Assembly (NCBI RefSeq): GCF_026659735.1
Contig: NZ_JANSKK010000001.1
Coordinates: 170,816-234,815 of the forward strand
Source: Staphylococcus pettenkoferi
GTDB taxonomy: Bacteria > Bacillota > Bacilli > Staphylococcales > Staphylococcaceae
DNA length: 64,000 nucleotides
Direction: 5' to 3'
In this document: one piece after another, positions 20,326 to 32,356 of the stretch
Position numbering within the stretch: the stretch's first letter is position 1
Layout of the letters: each line of letters opens with the position of its first letter
Position numbers and translations under genes: made by a program
The notes under the pieces: model-generated
The model's database searches: none
Seen by the model: only the letters and a program-made list of their open reading frames with translations
What the model was told of the DNA's origin: nothing

Positions 20326-20679
20326 ATGGAAGCAAAAGCGGTTGCAAGAACAATTAGAATCGCACCTCGTAAAGTTAGACTTGTATTAGATCTAATTAGA
20401 GGAAAAAGTGCTGGGGAAGCTCTTGCTATCTTAAAGCTAACAAACAAAGCTTCATCACCAGTCGTAGAAAAATTATTAAATTCCGCTTTAGCAAATGCTG
20501 AGCATAACTATGACATGAACACAGACGAATTAGTAGTTAAAGAAGCATATGCTAACGAAGGACCAACGCTTAAACGTTTCCGTCCACGTGCACAAGGCCG
20601 TGCAAGTGCGATCAACAAACGTACAAGCCATATCACAATCGTCGTAAGTGACGGTAAAGAAGAAGCGAAAGAAGCTTAA
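20326..20679 (+). CDS. rplV: Large ribosomal subunit protein uL22
   Basis: A 117-residue uL22, whose beta-hairpin lines the exit tunnel. The hairpin (about 78-100, including [19 protein letters not shown]) has the usual form without insertions of the kind that confer macrolide resistance. It starts behind AGAGGAGG. Confidence 0.98.
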   Translation: MEAKAVARTIRIAPRKVRLVLDLIRGKSAGEALAILKLTNKASSPVVEKLLNSALANAEHNYDMNTDELVVKEAYANEGPTLKRFRPRAQGRASAINKRTSHITIVVSDGKEEAKEA

Positions 20680-20702
20680 TAATACTTTAAGGAGGGAACA
20701 CT

Positions 20703-21356
20703 GTGGGTCAAAAAATTAATCCAATCGGACTTCGTGTCGGTGTCATCCGTGACTGGGAAGCAAAATGGTACGCAGAGAAAGATTTTGCTTCATTATTACA
20801 TGAAGACTTAAGAATCCGTAAATTTATTGATAAAGCGTTAAAAGAGGCTTCAGTATCTCACGTGGATATTGAACGTGCTGCGAACCGTATTAACATTGCT
20901 ATCCATACAGGTAAACCAGGTATGGTAATCGGTAAAGGCGGTTCAGAAATTGAAAAATTACGTAACCAAATCAATGGTTTAACTGATAAAAAAGTACACA
21001 TCAACGTAGTTGAAATTAAGAAAATCGATTTAGATGCTAAATTGGTAGCTGAAAACATCGCTCGCCAATTAGAAAATCGTGCTTCATTCCGTCGTGTACA
21101 AAAACAAGCGATTTCAAGAGCTATGAAACAAGGAGCTAAAGGTATTAAGACTCAAGTTTCAGGTCGTTTAGGCGGAGCTGACATCGCTCGTGCAGAACAA
21201 TACTCAGAAGGAACTGTTCCACTTCATACACTACGTGCTGACATCGGTTACGCACATGCTGAAGCAGACACAACTTACGGTAAGTTAGGTGTCAAAGTAT
21301 GGATCTATCGTGGAGAAGTTCTTCCTACTAAGAACACTAGTGAAGGAGGAAAATAA
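20703..21356 (+). CDS. rpsC: Small ribosomal subunit protein uS3
   Basis: A 217-residue uS3 at the mRNA entry tunnel. The KH domain carries [15 protein letters not shown] near residues 74-88. The start is GTG at 20703 behind AAGGAGGG. Confidence 0.98.
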   Translation: MGQKINPIGLRVGVIRDWEAKWYAEKDFASLLHEDLRIRKFIDKALKEASVSHVDIERAANRINIAIHTGKPGMVIGKGGSEIEKLRNQINGLTDKKVHINVVEIKKIDLDAKLVAENIARQLENRASFRRVQKQAISRAMKQGAKGIKTQVSGRLGGADIARAEQYSEGTVPLHTLRADIGYAHAEADTTYGKLGVKVWIYRGEVLPTKNTSEGGK

Positions 21357-21358
21357 TA

Positions 21359-21793
21359 ATGTTACTACCAAAACGTGTAAAATATCGTCGTCAACATCGT
21401 CCGAAAACAACTGGACGTTCTAAAGGCGGTAACTATGTAACATTTGGTGAGTACGGTATCCAAGCGACAACAACTTCTTGGATTACTTCTCGTCAAATCG
21501 AATCAGCTCGTATTGCTATGACACGTTACATGAAACGTGGCGGGAAAGTTTGGATCAAAATCTTCCCTCATACACCATACACTGCTAAACCATTAGAAGT
21601 ACGTATGGGTGCTGGTAAAGGTTCAGTAGATGGCTGGATCGCTGTTGCAAAACCAGGTCGTATCTTATTCGAAGTAGCAGGTGTTAGCGAAGAAGTAGCA
21701 CGCGAAGCATTACGTTTAGCAAGTCACAAACTTCCAGTTAAAACTAAGTTTGTAAAACGTGAAGAATTGGGTGGTGAAACAAATGAAAGCTAA
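21359..21793 (+). CDS. rplP: Large ribosomal subunit protein uL16
   Basis: A 144-residue uL16, which positions the A-site tRNA. It begins [13 protein letters not shown] as expected. The start lies 2 bp after the rpsC stop, using the GGAGG inside the end of rpsC. The end overlaps rpmC by 11 bp. Confidence 0.98.
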   Translation: MLLPKRVKYRRQHRPKTTGRSKGGNYVTFGEYGIQATTTSWITSRQIESARIAMTRYMKRGGKVWIKIFPHTPYTAKPLEVRMGAGKGSVDGWIAVAKPGRILFEVAGVSEEVAREALRLASHKLPVKTKFVKREELGGETNES

Positions 21794-21992
21794 GGAAATT
21801 AGAGACTTAACCACTTCAGAAATCGAAGAACAAATCAAATCTTCCAAAGAAGAGCTTTTTAACCTACGCTTTCAGTTAGCTACAGGTCAATTAGAAGAAA
21901 CTGCACGTATCCGAACAGTTAGAAAAACTATTGCGCGTTTAAAAACTGTCGCTCGTGAAAGAGAGATTGAACAAAGTAAGGCTAATCAATAA
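21783..21992 (+). CDS. rpmC: Large ribosomal subunit protein uL29
   Basis: A 69-residue, mostly helical uL29 at the tunnel exit. The frame is open from 21759. The ATG at 21783 (MKAKEIRDL), preceded by GGGTGG within rplP, gives the normal N-terminus. It overlaps rplP by 11 bp. Confidence 0.96.
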
Positions 21993-22017
21993 TTAAATGA
22001 AAGAGGAGGTTACAAAA

Positions 22018-22281
22018 GTGAGCGAAAGAAATGATCGTAAAGTTTATGTTGGAAGAGTCGTTTCTGACAAAATGGATAAAACAATCACAGTTCTTGTTGA
22101 AACTTACAAAACACACAAATTATACGGCAAACGTGTAAAATACTCTAAAAAATATAAAACACATGACGAAAACAATTCAGCTAAATTAGGGGACACTGTT
22201 AAAATCCAAGAAACTCGTCCTTTATCAGCTTCAAAACGTTTCCGTTTAGTAGAAATTATTGAAGAATCAGTAATTATTTAA
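22018..22281 (+). CDS. rpsQ: Small ribosomal subunit protein uS17
   Basis: An 87-residue uS17, an OB-fold primary 16S rRNA binder. The frame is open from 21997. AGAGGAGG lies between that codon and the GTG at 22018, so GTG 22018 is the start, and [13 protein letters not shown] matches the usual N-terminus. It is the last gene of the S10 group. Confidence 0.96.
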   Translation: MSERNDRKVYVGRVVSDKMDKTITVLVETYKTHKLYGKRVKYSKKYKTHDENNSAKLGDTVKIQETRPLSASKRFRLVEIIEESVII

Positions 22282-22310
22282 TAAAACATTGAGATAAAGG
22301 AGGTTTAACT

Positions 22311-22679
22311 ATGATCCAACAAGAGAGTCGCTTAAAGGTTGCAGACAACTCTGGTGCGCGTGAAGTACTAACTATCAAAGTATTAGGTGGATCTGGTCGT
22401 AAAACTGCGAACATCGGCGATATTATCGTTGCAACTGTTAAAAATGCTACACCAGGTGGCGTTGTCAAAAAAGGTGACGTTGTTAAAGCGGTTGTAGTTC
22501 GTACTAAATCAGGCGTTCGTCGTAAAGACGGTTCTTATATCAAATTTGATGAAAATGCATGTGTCATCATTCGTGACGACAAAGGCCCACGTGGTACTCG
22601 TATCTTCGGACCTGTTGCACGTGAATTACGTGAAGGTAGCTTCATGAAAATCGTTTCATTAGCTCCAGAAGTACTATAA
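22311..22679 (+). CDS. rplN: Large ribosomal subunit protein uL14
   Basis: A 122-residue uL14 at the subunit interface, where it contacts 16S helix 14 and binds silencing factor Rsf[20 protein letters not shown] is the standard N-terminus. It starts behind AAAGGAGG and opens the spc group. Confidence 0.98.
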   Translation: MIQQESRLKVADNSGAREVLTIKVLGGSGRKTANIGDIIVATVKNATPGGVVKKGDVVKAVVVRTKSGVRRKDGSYIKFDENACVIIRDDKGPRGTRIFGPVARELREGSFMKIVSLAPEVL

Positions 22680-22716
22680 TTATAACTTAAACAATTAACA
22701 CTAAGGAGGTGCCCAC

Positions 22717-23034
22717 ATGCATATCAAAAAAGGTGACAACGTAAAAGTTATCGCAGGTAAGGACAAAGGTAAAGAAGGTCAAGTACTTGAAACTCAACCT
22801 AAACATGACCGTGTCGTAGTTGAAGGTGTAAACGTAATCAAGAAACACCAAAAACCAACTCAATTCAATCCTGAAGGTGGAATCTTAGAAACAGAGGCAG
22901 CAATCCATGTTTCTAACGTACAATTATTAGACCCTAAAACAAATGAACCTACACGTGTTGGTTACAAATTTGTAGATGGTAAAAAAGTCAGAGTAGCTAA
23001 GAAATCTGGCGAAGAAATCAAATCTAATAATTAA
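22717..23034 (+). CDS. rplX: Large ribosomal subunit protein uL24
   Basis: A 105-residue uL24, an assembly initiator. The KOW motif [18 protein letters not shown] lies near the N-terminus. It starts behind AAGGAGGTG. Confidence 0.98.
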   Translation: MHIKKGDNVKVIAGKDKGKEGQVLETQPKHDRVVVEGVNVIKKHQKPTQFNPEGGILETEAAIHVSNVQLLDPKTNEPTRVGYKFVDGKKVRVAKKSGEEIKSNN

Positions 23035-23058
23035 TAATTAGTGAAAGGAGGATCCACT

Positions 23059-23598
23059 TTGAACCGTTTAAAAGAAAAATTTAACTCAGAAGTTACTGAG
23101 AACTTAGTGAAAAAATTCGACTATAGTTCAGTAATGCAAGTACCTAAAATTGATAAAATTGTAGTGAACATGGGTGTAGGTGACGCTGTTCAAAACTCAA
23201 AAGTATTAGACAATGCTGTTGAAGAGTTAGAACAAATCACTGGTCAAAAACCATTAGTAACTAAAGCGAAAAAATCAGTCGCTACATTCCGTTTACGTGA
23301 AGGTATGCCAATCGGTGCGAAAGTTACACTTCGCGGTGAAAGAATGTACGAATTCCTAGATAAACTTATCTCAGTTTCATTACCACGTGTACGTGACTTC
23401 CACGGTGTTTCTAAAAAGTCATTTGATGGTCGTGGAAACTACACACTAGGTGTTAAAGAACAACTTATCTTCCCTGAGATCGATTATGATAGAGTAAGCA
23501 AAGTACGTGGAATGGATATCGTCATCGTTACTACTGCTAACACTGACGAAGAAGCTCGTGAGTTATTAACTCAATTCGGTATGCCATTTCAAAAATAA
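23059..23598 (+). CDS. rplE: Large ribosomal subunit protein uL5
   Basis: A 179-residue uL5, which binds 5S rRNA in the central protuberance. The frame opens at 23041, but the ribosome-binding site AAGGAGG (23045-23051) lies downstream of that codon. The TTG at 23059 ([11 protein letters not shown]) is therefore the start, as in S. aureus. Confidence 0.96.
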   Translation: MNRLKEKFNSEVTENLVKKFDYSSVMQVPKIDKIVVNMGVGDAVQNSKVLDNAVEELEQITGQKPLVTKAKKSVATFRLREGMPIGAKVTLRGERMYEFLDKLISVSLPRVRDFHGVSKKSFDGRGNYTLGVKEQLIFPEIDYDRVSKVRGMDIVIVTTANTDEEARELLTQFGMPFQK

Positions 23599-23618
23599 CT
23601 CTAAAGGAGGCTAATTAA

Positions 23619-23804
23619 ATGGCTAAAAGTTCAATGGTAGCTAAACAAAAGAAAAAACAGAAGTTCTCAGTACGTGAATATACACGTTGTGAACGTTGTG
23701 GACGCCCACATTCTGTATATCGTAAATTCAAATTATGCCGTATTTGTTTCCGTGAATTAGCTTACAAAGGCCAAATCCCTGGCGTTCGTAAAGCAAGCTG
23801 GTAA
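23619..23804 (+). CDS. rpsN: Small ribosomal subunit protein uS14, zinc-binding type
   Basis: A 61-residue short uS14 with four zinc-ligand cysteines, C24, C27, C40 and C43. This is the C+ (type Z) form. A longer cysteine-free paralogue for zinc shortage, if the genome has one, is not in this window. It starts behind AAAGGAGG. Confidence 0.97.
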   Translation: MAKSSMVAKQKKKQKFSVREYTRCERCGRPHSVYRKFKLCRICFRELAYKGQIPGVRKASW

Positions 23805-23835
23805 TACAAACAAGTCTGAAAGGAGGCAACAATCA

Positions 23836-24234
23836 ATGACAATGCAAGATCCAATTGCAGATATGCTCACTCGCGTGCGTAACGCTAACATGGTACGTCA
23901 CGACAAATTAGAGTTACCTGCATCAAATATCAAAAAAGAAATCGCTGAAATCTTAAAAAATGAAGGTTTCATCAAAAATGTTGAATTTGTAGAAGACGAT
24001 AAACAAGGTGTTATTCGTTTATTCTTAAAATATGGTCAAAACAACGAACGTGTAATCACAGGTTTAAAACGTATTTCTAAACCTGGTTTACGTGTTTACG
24101 CTAAAGCTGATGAAGTTCCTAAAGTATTAAACGGTTTAGGTATTGCATTAGTATCAACATCAGAAGGTGTTATCACAGATAAAGAAGCTAGAAAACGTAA
24201 TATCGGCGGAGAAATCCTAGCTTACGTTTGGTAA
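23836..24234 (+). CDS. rpsH: Small ribosomal subunit protein uS8
   Basis: A 132-residue uS8, a primary binder of the 16S central domain. [17 protein letters not shown] is the typical start, and [19 protein letters not shown] the typical end. It starts behind AAAGGAGGC. Confidence 0.98.
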   Translation: MTMQDPIADMLTRVRNANMVRHDKLELPASNIKKEIAEILKNEGFIKNVEFVEDDKQGVIRLFLKYGQNNERVITGLKRISKPGLRVYAKADEVPKVLNGLGIALVSTSEGVITDKEARKRNIGGEILAYVW

Positions 24235-24258
24235 TAATTAACAAGGAGGTGCGATAAC

Positions 24259-24795
24259 ATGAGTCGTGTTGGTAAAAAAGTAATCGAAATCCCTAATGAC
24301 GTAACAGTTTCTATCGACAACAATACAGTGACTGTTAAAGGTCCTAAAGGCGAATTATCAAAAACATTAAGTGAGAGAATGACTTACAAACAAGAAGATA
24401 ACGCATTAGAAGTTATCCAACCTACTGATTCTCAAGAAGACAGAACAGTACACGGTACAACTCGTGCTTTAATCAACAATATGGTACTTGGTGTATCACA
24501 AGGTTTCAGCAAGTCACTTGAACTTGTTGGTGTAGGTTACCGTGCTCAAATGCAAGGTGAGAACTTAGTACTTAACGTTGGTTACTCTCACCCAGTAGAA
24601 ATCAAAGCTGAAGACGGTATCAGCTTCTCAGTTGAAAAGAACACAAACGTGACGGTATCTGGTATTTCTAAAGAATTAGTTGGAGCTACTGCTTCAAACA
24701 TCCGTTCAGTAAGACCTCCAGAACCTTACAAAGGTAAAGGTATTCGCTACAAAGATGAATACGTTCGCCGCAAAGAAGGTAAGACTGGTAAATAA
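24259..24795 (+). CDS. rplF: Large ribosomal subunit protein uL6
   Basis: A 178-residue uL6 near the factor-binding site, with two related alpha/beta domains. The C-terminal [20 protein letters not shown] motif is intact. It starts behind AAGGAGGTG. Confidence 0.98.
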   Translation: MSRVGKKVIEIPNDVTVSIDNNTVTVKGPKGELSKTLSERMTYKQEDNALEVIQPTDSQEDRTVHGTTRALINNMVLGVSQGFSKSLELVGVGYRAQMQGENLVLNVGYSHPVEIKAEDGISFSVEKNTNVTVSGISKELVGATASNIRSVRPPEPYKGKGIRYKDEYVRRKEGKTGK

Positions 24796-24826
24796 TAAAT
24801 AACACTCTATAGAAAGGAGTATTGAC

Positions 24827-25189
24827 ATGATCAGCAAAATTGATAAAAACAAAGTACGTTTAAAAAGACATGCTCGTGTTCGTACTAAATTATCTGGTAC
24901 AGCTGAGAAGCCTCGTTTAAACGTTTATCGTTCAAACAAACACATCTATGCTCAAGTTATCGATGATGTGAAAGGCGAAACTTTAGCACAAGCTTCAACT
25001 AAAGATAAAGAACTTGCTAACGAATCAGGTTCTAAAGTTGAAATGGCTTCTAAAGTAGGCGCAGCAGTCGCTAAAAGAGCTCAAGACAAAGGAATCTCTA
25101 CAATCGTATTTGACCGTGGAGGTTACTTATATCACGGACGCGTGAAAGCTTTAGCAGAAGCTGCACGTGAAAACGGATTAGAATTTTAA
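24827..25189 (+). CDS. rplR: Large ribosomal subunit protein uL18
   Basis: A 120-residue uL18, which binds 5S rRNA with uL5. [20 protein letters not shown] and the C-terminal [20 protein letters not shown] are characteristic. It starts behind AAAGGAG. Confidence 0.98.
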   Translation: MISKIDKNKVRLKRHARVRTKLSGTAEKPRLNVYRSNKHIYAQVIDDVKGETLAQASTKDKELANESGSKVEMASKVGAAVAKRAQDKGISTIVFDRGGYLYHGRVKALAEAARENGLEF

Positions 25190-25210
25190 TTTAAAAGGAG
25201 GGACACTTAA

Positions 25211-25711
25211 ATGGCTCGCAGAGATGAAGAAACTAAAGAATTTGAAGAACGCGTTGTAACGATTAATCGTGTTGCTAAAGTTGTAAAAGGTGGACGTAAT
25301 TTCCGTTTCACTGCATTAGTTGTAGTCGGAGACAAGAATGGTCGCGTAGGTTTCGGTACTGGTAAATCTAAAGAGGTACCTGAAGCGATCAAGAAAGCTG
25401 TTGAAGATGCTAAGAAAGAACTTATCGAAGTTCCTCGTGTTGAAGGTACTACACCTCACACAATCACAGGACGCTATGGTTCAGGAAATGTCTTCATGAA
25501 ACCAGCTGCTCCTGGTACTGGTGTAATCGCTGGTGGTCCAGTTCGTGCCGTACTTGAATTAGCAGGTATCACTGACATTTTAAGTAAATCATTAGGTTCA
25601 AACACACCTATCAACATGGTGCGTGCAACAATTAACGGTTTACAAAATCTTAAAAACGCTGAAGATGTTGCTAAATTACGCGGCAAATCAGTTGAAGAAC
25701 TTTACAATTAA
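25211..25711 (+). CDS. rpsE: Small ribosomal subunit protein uS5
   Basis: A 166-residue uS5, involved in decoding accuracy and mRNA entry. The double-stranded-RNA-binding N-terminal domain has [18 protein letters not shown], where spectinomycin resistance changes map; no deletion is seen. It starts behind AAAAGGAGGG. Confidence 0.98.
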   Translation: MARRDEETKEFEERVVTINRVAKVVKGGRNFRFTALVVVGDKNGRVGFGTGKSKEVPEAIKKAVEDAKKELIEVPRVEGTTPHTITGRYGSGNVFMKPAAPGTGVIAGGPVRAVLELAGITDILSKSLGSNTPINMVRATINGLQNLKNAEDVAKLRGKSVEELYN

Positions 25712-25727
25712 GGAGGGAATATAAGTT

Positions 25728-25907
25728 ATGGCTAAATTACAAATTACCCTCAGTCGTAGTGTGATTGGTCGTCCAGAAACTCAACGCAAAACAGTTGAAG
25801 CTCTAGGATTAAAAAAGACTAACTCTACAGTAGTTGTTGAAGACAACCCAGCAATTCGTGGTCAAATCGACAAAGTAAGTCACTTATTGACTGTTGAAGA
25901 AAAATAA
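25728..25907 (+). CDS. rpmD: Large ribosomal subunit protein uL30
   Basis: A short gene of 59 codons read directly from the sequence: it begins [20 protein letters not shown] and ends HLLTVEEK. This is the usual length and content for bacterial uL30. Ribosome-binding site AAGGAGGG lies 10 bp upstream, 17 bp after the rpsE stop. Confidence 0.96.
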   Translation: MAKLQITLSRSVIGRPETQRKTVEALGLKKTNSTVVVEDNPAIRGQIDKVSHLLTVEEK

Positions 25908-25923
25908 TTAAGGAGGTGCCGAA

Positions 25924-26363
25924 ATGAAATTACATGAGTTAAAACCAGCAGAAGGTTCTCGTAAAGAACGCAACCGCGTAGGTCGTGGTGCAGCTACAGG
26001 TAATGGTAAGACAAGTGGTCGTGGACAAAAAGGTCAAAAAGCACGTTCAGGCGGTAATATCAAACCAGGCTTCGAAGGTGGCCAATTACCTCTATTCCGT
26101 CGTTTACCTAAACGTGGTTTCACTAACATCAACCGTAAAGAGTATGCTATTGTTAACTTAGACCAACTCAATAAATTTGAAGATGGTACTGAAGTAACTC
26201 CTGCTCTTTTAGTAGAATCTGGTGTAGTGAAGAACGAGAAATCAGGTGTTAAAATCCTAGGAAAAGGTTCACTAGAGAAAAAATTAACAGTGAAAGCTCA
26301 TAAATTCTCTGCTTCTGCAGCAGAAGCAATTGATGCTAAAGGCGGAGTACACGAGGTGATTTA

Positions 26364-26364
<1 letters not shown>
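25924..26364 (+). CDS. rplO: Large ribosomal subunit protein uL15
   Basis: A 146-residue uL15, a late assembly protein with a glycine- and arginine-rich N-terminal extension ([17 protein letters not shown]) threading into 23S rRNA. Its TAA shares one base with the ATG of secY, so translation is probably coupled. Confidence 0.98.
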
Positions 26365-28324
<1,960 letters not shown>

Positions 28325-28391
28325 TGTGTGAAAGTTAAGTTAGACTCATTTAATCATTACGAGAGTGACGATATGTACATTCTTGATGTTT

Positions 28392-28412
28392 AAGTGCTGA
28401 CACTTAGCACTT
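28392..28412 (+). terminator. Weak hairpin between adk and infA
   Basis: AAGTGCT (28392-28398) pairs with AGCACTT (28406-28412), followed by TTTAAAA. The 7-bp stem and short T-run suggest a partial terminator or processing site in the 165-bp gap at the spc/alpha boundary. Confidence 0.45.
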
Positions 28413-28489
28413 TTAAAATGAAAGAAATTTCATTAACACAGTATTATCCATCCAAGATCATGAACTATTGCAAAAGGAGGAAGTAACCG

Positions 28490-28708
28490 ATGGCAAAACA
28501 AGATGTAATCGAACTTGAAGGTACAGTATTAGATACTTTACCAAATGCAATGTTTAAAGTAGAATTAGAAAATGGTCATGAAATTTTAGCACATGTGAGT
28601 GGTAAAATTAGAATGAATTATATTCGTATTCTACCTGGTGACAAAGTAACAGTTGAAATGTCTCCGTACGATTTATCTAAAGGTAGAATCACTTACCGTT
28701 ATAAATAA
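28490..28708 (+). CDS. infA: Translation initiation factor IF-1
   Basis: IF-1 of 72 residues, a single OB fold that occupies the 30S A site during initiation. [20 protein letters not shown] and the end KGRITYRYK are standard. It starts behind AAAGGAGGAAG. Confidence 0.98.
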   Translation: MAKQDVIELEGTVLDTLPNAMFKVELENGHEILAHVSGKIRMNYIRILPGDKVTVEMSPYDLSKGRITYRYK

Positions 28709-28727
28709 TCGTCACTCCATAATATAG

Positions 28728-28853
<126 letters not shown>

Positions 28854-28875
28854 TAAAAGAGAGGTGTAATCAAAT

Positions 28876-29241
28876 ATGGCACGTATTGCAGGAATCGATA
28901 TTCCTCGTGAAAAACGAGTTGTTATTTCATTAACTTATATATACGGTATCGGTACTTCAACTGCTAACAAAATTGTTGAAGAAGCTAACGTTTCAGCAGA
29001 TACTCGTGTAAAAGATTTAACAGATGACGAATTAGGTCGTATCCGTGAAGTAGTAGACGGTTACAAAGTTGAAGGTGACTTACGTCGTGAGAAAAACTTA
29101 AACATTAAACGTTTAATGGAAATCTCTTCTTACCGTGGTATCCGTCACCGTCGTGGCTTACCAGTTCGTGGTCAAAAGACTAAAAACAATGCTCGTACAC
29201 GTAAAGGCCCAGTTAAGACTGTAGCTAATAAGAAAAAATAA
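28876..29241 (+). CDS. rpsM: Small ribosomal subunit protein uS13
   Basis: A 121-residue uS13 in the 30S head, forming bridges to the 50S and contacting P-site tRNA with its basic tail. [20 protein letters not shown] and the helix-two-turn-helix segment are intact. It starts behind GAGAGGTG. Confidence 0.98.
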   Translation: MARIAGIDIPREKRVVISLTYIYGIGTSTANKIVEEANVSADTRVKDLTDDELGRIREVVDGYKVEGDLRREKNLNIKRLMEISSYRGIRHRRGLPVRGQKTKNNARTRKGPVKTVANKKK

Positions 29242-29264
29242 TAGGTAAAGGAGGCAGAATATAA

Positions 29265-29654
29265 ATGGCACGTAAACAAGTATCTCGTAAACGTAAAGTC
29301 AAAAAGAATATTGAGAACGGTGTAGCGCACATCCGTTCAACATTCAATAACACAATCGTAACTATTACTGACGAATTCGGTAATGCATTATCATGGTCAT
29401 CAGCAGGTGCACTTGGTTTCAAAGGTTCTAAAAAATCAACACCATTTGCTGCACAAATGGCTTCAGAAACAGCTTCAAAATCTGCAATGGAACACGGTTT
29501 GAAAACTGTAGAAGTAACTGTTAAAGGTCCTGGACCTGGTCGTGAATCAGCTATCCGTGCGTTACAATCAGCTGGTTTAGAAGTTACTGCTATCCGTGAC
29601 GTAACTCCAGTTCCACATAACGGTTGTCGTCCACCAAAACGTCGTCGCGTATAA
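29265..29654 (+). CDS. rpsK: Small ribosomal subunit protein uS11
   Basis: A 129-residue uS11 of the 30S platform, near the E site. [18 protein letters not shown] and the C-terminal [13 protein letters not shown] are diagnostic. It starts behind AAAGGAGGC. Confidence 0.98.
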   Translation: MARKQVSRKRKVKKNIENGVAHIRSTFNNTIVTITDEFGNALSWSSAGALGFKGSKKSTPFAAQMASETASKSAMEHGLKTVEVTVKGPGPGRESAIRALQSAGLEVTAIRDVTPVPHNGCRPPKRRRV

Positions 29655-29730
29655 TTTTTGATTGTTATTGTCCGAGGGCACTGAGCAACAGTAAATAATA
29701 AGTCGACGTATTCGAGGAGGATATTATTAA

Positions 29731-30675
29731 ATGATAGAAATCGAAAAACCTAGAATTGAAACAATTGAAATTAGTGAAGATGCTAAATTCGGTAAGTTCG
29801 TTGTTGAACCACTTGAACGTGGCTACGGTACTACACTAGGAAACTCCTTACGTCGTATCCTACTATCTTCATTACCAGGTGCAGCCGTTAAATATATCGA
29901 AATCGAAGGCGTATTACACGAGTTCTCAGCAATCGATAATGTAGTTGAAGATGTTTCAACAATTATTATGAACATCAAGAAACTAGCTTTAAAAATCTAT
30001 TCTGAAGAAGATAAGACGCTAGAAATCGATGTTAAAAATGAAGGCGAAGTAACTGCAAGCGACATTACACATGATAGTGATGTTGAAATACTAAATCCTG
30101 ATCTTAAGATTGCAACGGTTTCTAACGGTGGTCATTTAAAAATCCGTCTAGTTGCAAACAAGGGTAGAGGTTACGCATTAGCAGAACAAAACAACACTAG
30201 TGATTTACCAATTGGAGTTATTCCTGTTGATTCACTTTATTCTCCAGTTGAACGTGTTAACTACACAGTAGAAAACACACGTGTTGGACAAAGTAGTGAT
30301 TTCGACAAACTCACACTAGATGTTTGGACTAACGGTTCTATTACGCCACAAGAGTCAGTCTCATTAGCAGCAAAAATTATGACTGAACACTTGAACATCT
30401 TTGTAGGATTAACTGATGAAGCACAAAATGCTGAAATCATGATTGAAAAAGAAGAAGACCAAAAAGAAAAAGTACTTGAAATGTCTATCGAAGAATTAGA
30501 CTTATCGGTACGTTCTTATAACTGTCTTAAACGTGCAGGCATCAATACTGTTCAAGAGTTAGCAGATAAATCTGAAGCAGATATGATGAAAGTACGTAAC
30601 TTAGGTCGTAAATCTCTAGAAGAAGTTAAATACAAACTCGAAGATTTAGGACTTGGACTCAGAAAAGAAGATTAA
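29731..30675 (+). CDS. rpoA: RNA polymerase subunit alpha
   Basis: A 314-residue RpoA. The N-terminal domain (about 1-230) dimerises and assembles the polymerase; it includes [21 protein letters not shown] charged linker follows ([10 protein letters not shown]). The C-terminal domain (about 245-310) has [20 protein letters not shown], for UP-element and activator contact. It starts behind CGAGGAGG. Confidence 0.98.
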   Translation: MIEIEKPRIETIEISEDAKFGKFVVEPLERGYGTTLGNSLRRILLSSLPGAAVKYIEIEGVLHEFSAIDNVVEDVSTIIMNIKKLALKIYSEEDKTLEIDVKNEGEVTASDITHDSDVEILNPDLKIATVSNGGHLKIRLVANKGRGYALAEQNNTSDLPIGVIPVDSLYSPVERVNYTVENTRVGQSSDFDKLTLDVWTNGSITPQESVSLAAKIMTEHLNIFVGLTDEAQNAEIMIEKEEDQKEKVLEMSIEELDLSVRSYNCLKRAGINTVQELADKSEADMMKVRNLGRKSLEEVKYKLEDLGLGLRKED

Positions 30676-30698
30676 TATAGAATAAAGGAGGTTAACTC

Positions 30699-31067
30699 AT
30701 GGCTTACAGAAAACTAGGACGCACTTCTGATCAACGTAAAGCAATGCTTCGCGACTTAGCGACTTCATTAATCGTAAGTGAGCGTGTTGAAACTACAGAA
30801 GCTCGCGCAAAAGAATTACGCAAAATCGTAGAAAAATTAATCACTTTAGGTAAAAAAGGTGATTTAGCATCTCGTCGTAACGCTGCTAAAACATTACGCA
30901 ACGTTAAAATCTTAAACGAAGATGAAACAACTCAAACAGCACTTCAAAAATTATTCGGCGAAATCGCTGAACGTTACACTGAACGTCAAGGCGGATACAC
31001 TCGTATCCTTAAAGTAGGTCCTCGTCGTGGTGATGGTGCTGAATCAGTAATCATCGAACTCGTATAA
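30699..31067 (+). CDS. rplQ: Large ribosomal subunit protein bL17
   Basis: A 122-residue bL17 at the tunnel exit. [20 protein letters not shown] is the standard N-terminus. It is the last gene of the ribosomal block. The main terminator follows about 100 bp later. Confidence 0.98.
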   Translation: MAYRKLGRTSDQRKAMLRDLATSLIVSERVETTEARAKELRKIVEKLITLGKKGDLASRRNAAKTLRNVKILNEDETTQTALQKLFGEIAERYTERQGGYTRILKVGPRRGDGAESVIIELV

Positions 31068-31166
31068 TTAAGATAGAAATGATTCTTTAAATACACTAAC
31101 TACTATATTTAAAGCAAATGAGTGCAATGATAATGTTTGCCACATACAAATATTGTCTAGCTCAGA

Positions 31167-31227
31167 GCACCCCATCCAACTAAATTTGAACTAAGCGTGA
31201 ACTCATGATGGGGTGCGCGCTTTTTTA
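31167..31227 (+). terminator. Terminator of the S10-spc-alpha block
   Basis: GCACCCCATC (31167-31176) pairs perfectly with GATGGGGTGC (31207-31216) across a 30-nt loop, followed by GCGC and T6. Confidence 0.88.
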
Positions 31228-31345
31228 TATTCAGCAATATATAACGAAACCTTTCATCGTTATAGAGCAGTTAGGTAATGAGCTCATCAATCTATTTAAT
31301 GAGCTTATTCATACATAATACAGACATAGTGAAACATATCGACAT

Positions 31346-31380
31346 AACCCGTGGATGACTCACAACATCATCTGCGGGTT
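31346..31380 (+). other. Hairpin of unknown role upstream of the ECF operon
   Basis: AACCCGTGGATGA (31346-31358) pairs over all 13 positions with TCATCTGCGGGTT (31368-31380), using two G-U pairs, around a 9-nt loop. This suggests a plus-strand RNA structure. No T-tract follows. The surrounding 479-bp gap (31068-31546) otherwise holds the ribosomal terminator and no gene that I can see. Confidence 0.5.
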
Positions 31381-31546
31381 AAATCGTTTCAGACTGGGAA
31401 AGTTTAAAGATAGTGGAAGTGAGCTAGCCGGACAGCATATAGCCCATTCTGTTTGTACACGAGCTCAACCATTGTCTAGTCATATACACTAAAGGGTAAT
31501 TCGTGTACAATATATAGCAAGTGCAAGGTAAACGGAGGTTCAAAGC

Positions 31547-32356
31547 ATGGAAAGCTTCGATTCGGTAATCACGTTTGAAGATATTTCCTTTCGATATCAA
31601 GAGGAAGGGCCCGAAATATTAGAACATATTAACTTTGATATCCCACGTGGCAAATGGACATCTATCGTGGGACATAATGGATCAGGCAAGTCAACTTTGA
31701 CTAAACTGATGATGGGAATAGAACATCCTCAAGAAGGGCAGATCTATTTCAATCAACAACCGATATCCGATATGGAATTAGAAGCGTTACGTAAACATAT
31801 TGGAATTGTCTTTCAGAACCCTGAGAACCAATTTGTCGGTTCCACTGTTGAATTTGATGTTGCGTTTGGTTTGGAGAATCATGCGACAGATTACGAAACG
31901 ATGCACCGAATCGTTCCACAGGTGTTGGAAGATGTGAATATGCTTCAATACAAAGACAGCGAACCCTCCGCGTTATCTGGTGGACAGAAACAACGCGTCG
32001 CAATTGCAGGCGTGCTTGCTCTAAATACGGATGTCATTATACTAGATGAAGCAACCTCTATGTTAGATCCTGAAGGTCGCAATGAGCTCATCGCTTTGAT
32101 TAAAAGGCTACAGGCAGAGAAGAACGTGACAATCATCTCAATCACACATGATTTAAGTGAAGTCGTTGATTCTGATTATATGATCGTGATTGATCAAGGA
32201 AGCGTTTATACAGAAGGATCGCCCCAATCTGTTTTTGACTCACAACCTGATTTAGAACACATTGGTCTCGATTTGCCCTTTGCGATGCGTATGTATAAAG
32301 CTTTAGGGCATGAGACTCAATATGTGACCTATGACGAGTTGGTGAAGATATTATGA
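31547..32356 (+). CDS. ecfA1: ECF transporter ATPase EcfA1
   Basis: One of two ATPases of the energy-coupling-factor module that drives vitamin and metal uptake by exchangeable S components. Of 269 residues: Walker A GHNGSGKST (42-50), signature LSGGQKQR, Walker B VIILDEATS, and the switch histidine in SITHD. The start follows CGGAGG. A candidate promoter (weak -35, TACAAT -10) lies about 40 bp upstream. It overlaps ecfA2 by 4 bp. Confidence 0.97.
   Translation: MESFDSVITFEDISFRYQEEGPEILEHINFDIPRGKWTSIVGHNGSGKSTLTKLMMGIEHPQEGQIYFNQQPISDMELEALRKHIGIVFQNPENQFVGSTVEFDVAFGLENHATDYETMHRIVPQVLEDVNMLQYKDSEPSALSGGQKQRVAIAGVLALNTDVIILDEATSMLDPEGRNELIALIKRLQAEKNVTIISITHDLSEVVDSDYMIVIDQGSVYTEGSPQSVFDSQPDLEHIGLDLPFAMRMYKALGHETQYVTYDELVKIL

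Noticed and set aside
23041..23058. Upstream start for rplE
   Set aside because: The only strong ribosome-binding site lies downstream of that codon, and the extra residues are absent from uL5 proteins.
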